Origin: Sphingobium sp. AP50
GTDB taxonomy: Bacteria; Pseudomonadota; Alphaproteobacteria; Sphingomonadales; Sphingomonadaceae
Assembly: GCF_900109095.1 (NCBI RefSeq)
Contig: NZ_FNYZ01000034.1
Coordinates: forward strand, 1 to 34,031
DNA length: 34,031 nucleotides
Direction of reading: 5' to 3'
Shown: positions 32,434 to 34,031 of the stretch, in pieces
How positions within the stretch are numbered: position 1 is the stretch's first letter
Layout of the letters: each line of letters starts with the position of its first letter
Notes under the pieces: model-generated
Database searches by the model: none
What the model was told of the DNA's origin: nothing
The model's input: only the letters and a program-made list of their open reading frames with translations
Translations under genes and position numbers: made by a program

Positions 32434-33368
32434 TTAGTTGCGGTTGCGGTCTACCAATGCAGATTTCTTGATCCAAGGCATCATGCCTCGCAATTGCTCG
32501 CCAACACTTTCGATCGGGTGCTCCAGAGCTCGGCGACGCATGGCCTTAAACCCTGATTGATACGCTGTGTTTTCTAGCATCCAGTCGCGCGTGAACTTGC
32601 CGGATTGAATGTCCTCCAGTACGTCCTCCATCGCCTTGCGCGTCTGCTCGGTGACGATGCGCGGTCCAGTTACGTATTCGCCTTACTCGGCTGTATTGCT
32701 GATCGAGTAGTTCACATTGGCAATGTCGCCCTCGTAGAGCAGATCCACCATCAGCTTTAATTCATGGAGGCATTCGAAGTACGCCATTTCAGGGGCGTAG
32801 CCTGCTTTGACGAGCGTATCGAATCCAGCCTTCACAAGGTCGATCATTCCGCCACACAGGACGACGTGTTCGCCGAAGAGGTCGGTTTCGACTTCCTCGC
32901 GGAAAGTCGTTTCGATGATGCCGGCTTTGCCGCCACCGATCGCGCAGGCATAGGAAAGTGCAATGTCATGGGCATTTCCGGAAACGTCTTTGGCAATGGC
33001 GATAAGGCATGGAGTGCCGCCGCCGCGCATATATCCACCACGCACGGTATGGCTCAGAGCTTTCGGCGCAATCATGAACACGTCGAGATCCGCTCGGGGA
33101 TCGAGCAGATTGTAGTGAATATTAAGACCATGAGCGAAAGCGAGCGGCACCCTGCTTCATGTTTGAATGAAGGCTGTCCCGGTAAATGTCACCCTGCAAT
33201 TCATCGGGGGTCAGAATCATGACGATGTCGGCCGTCTTGGCCGCAACGACAGGATCCATGACTACAAATCCGGAAGCCTGCGCCTTGGCGGCGCTCGGCG
33301 AGCCATCGCGAAGGGCAATGACAATGTTTTCGACACCGCTGTCGCGCATGTTCAGCGCGTGGGCGTGC
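32434..33368 (-). pseudogene. ilvC: Ketol-acid reductoisomerase gene, disrupted
   Basis: The sequence matches IlvC of branched-chain amino-acid synthesis: HALNMRDSG, VVMDPVVAAKTADIVMILTP, FAHGLNIHYNLLDPRADLDV, IGGGKAGIIETTFREEVETD, YAPEMAYFECLHELKLMVDL, SNTAE and, after the stop, GEYVTGPRI to MMPWIKKSALVD. Three lesions are visible. The IS at 33369 removes the start, about the first 25 residues including part of the NADPH-binding loop. A two-base deletion near 33142 shifts the frame. A TAA at 32683-32685 replaces the tyrosine expected after SNTAE. It therefore encodes no functional enzyme; a working ilvC is expected elsewhere in the genome. Confidence 0.92.
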
Positions 33369-33431
33369 TGATCTGCCCCCTGCTGAGTAGCCCAAAGACT
33401 ATGATAGTCTGGACCACGAAAGGGACGATGA

Positions 33432-33722
33432 ATGCCGAGCAAGAAGCACAAGCCGGAAGAGATTATCGGCAAGCTGCGTGAAGTTGAGATTGTGCTGGCA
33501 CAGGGAGCGAGCACGGCCGAAGCCTGCCGCCGGATCGCGGTCAGCGAGCAGACCTATTATCGCTGGCGGAAGGAATATGGCGGCCTGAAGACCGATCAGG
33601 CGCGGCGGATGAAGGATCTGGAGAAAGAGAACCAGCGTCTTCGCCGGGCGATCTCGGACCTGACGCTGGACAAGCTGATCCTGCAGGAGGCAGCCAAGGG
33701 AGCCGAAGGCCAGCGCAGCTAA
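33432..33722 (+). CDS. IS3-family transposase OrfA, altered C-terminus
   Basis: This 96-residue OrfA is identical to the left copy through AAKG, then ends AEGQRS because of the 20-base insertion at 33702-33721. The HTH and leucine-zipper parts are intact, so DNA binding may be kept. The G GGA AAC slippery heptamer of the left copy is destroyed, and orfB is now in a different relative frame (+1 instead of -1). Ordinary OrfAB frameshifting should therefore fail in this copy, so it would depend on transposase from another copy. Confidence 0.85.
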   Translation: MPSKKHKPEEIIGKLREVEIVLAQGASTAEACRRIAVSEQTYYRWRKEYGGLKTDQARRMKDLEKENQRLRRAISDLTLDKLILQEAAKGAEGQRS

Positions 33723-34031
33723 ACTTCTAAGCCCCGCGCGGCGGCGACGCTGCATTGATCATGTGCGACGAGAGTTTCCGGTATCCGAGCGCCGGATATG
33801 CCGGGTGCTGGGTCAGCATCGATCGACACAGCGCAAGGTGCCGCGCGGGGCGGATGACGAACAGGCACTTACAGAGGATATCATCGCTTTGGCGAAGCAA
33901 TATGGTCGTGATGGCTATCGCCGGGTGACGGCATTGCTGTGCCATGCGGGATGGACGGTGAACCATAAACGGGTTGAGCGGATCTGGCGGCGTGAGGGGC
34001 TGAAGGTTCCGCTGCGCCAGCCAAAGCGGGG
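33721..34031 (+). CDS. IS3-family transposase OrfB, N-terminal part, frame-displaced
   Basis: This is the same OrfB segment as in the left copy (KLLSPARRRRCIDHVRREFP, then SERRICRVLGQHRSTQRKV, ending LRQPKRG). It has no start codon of its own, and orfA no longer leads into it by -1 slippage. The catalytic domain lies outside the window. It differs from the left copy at several residues, for example HVRREF against HLRREL. Confidence 0.8.

Larger units (their letters stand above)
33369..34031 (+). mobile_element. IS3-family insertion sequence, right copy, partial
   Basis: This copy of the same IS as at 1-643 is in inverted orientation and cut by the window edge. It begins TGATCTGCCCCC (33369-33380) inside the ilvC pseudogene. 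It is 663 bases to the same internal point as the left copy's 643; the 20-base difference is an insertion at 33702-33721. Scattered substitutions show the copies are not recent duplicates of each other. Confidence 0.9.

Noticed and set aside
1..34031. CRISPR array, tRNA or rRNA genes
   Set aside because: No regularly spaced repeats and no tRNA or rRNA sequence were recognised on either strand.

Overview
The window looks like mobile DNA from a sphingomonad-type alphaproteobacterium. It is GC-rich, and its gene set matches conjugative plasmids and integrative elements of Sphingobium, Novosphingobium and Sphingomonas: a TrwC-type relaxase operon, paired DUF2493 proteins, DUF6117, DUF736, DUF932, a strawberry-notch helicase, a ParB-like protein and a toprim primase-like protein. 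This placement comes from family knowledge; no search was run.

Both ends lie at the same point inside two inverted, non-identical partial copies of one IS3-family element (1-643 and 33369-34031). The left copy interrupts an already broken tyrosine recombinase. The right copy interrupts a decayed ilvC. The two edges are therefore probably assembly breaks at a repeat.

From left to right: 644-2190 holds a recombinase pseudogene and a lytic transglycosylase remnant. 2394-3862 holds an AlpA-type regulator convergent with a P4-type integrase. 4342-4658 is a decayed copy of a small transfer gene. 4693-8153 holds two translationally coupled genes, the most interesting in the window: an ATPase with a degenerate N-terminal HNH-like domain, and a stand-alone HNH protein with intact catalytic residues. 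Together they resemble a diverged Septu-like antiphage system. 8617-14333 is a transfer operon read leftward (ribbon-helix-helix protein, coupling protein, MobF relaxase/helicase, lytic transglycosylase). Its probable oriT lies at 14334-14816, and a small coiled-coil gene diverges on the other side. No type IV secretion genes are present, so mobilisation would need a channel encoded elsewhere.

15264-18435 carries two DUF2493 paralogues, a DUF6117 protein and a DUF736 protein, separated by a recurring terminator type and a non-coding block rich in inverted repeats. An HU-like gene with a one-base frameshift lies at 19074-19350. 19411-29142 is a long leftward cluster: toprim/zinc-finger protein, ParB-like protein, methyltransferase-SBNO helicase, DUF932 and two small proteins. 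Divergent from it, 29479-31948 encodes a membrane-anchored LuxR-type regulator, two unknown proteins, a RadC-like protein and a winged-helix regulator. 31949-33368 is decaying DNA that includes the ilvC pseudogene.

Several genes carry single frameshifts or nonsense codons (recombinase, small transfer gene, HU, ilvC). These may be genuine decay, or in some cases sequencing errors.
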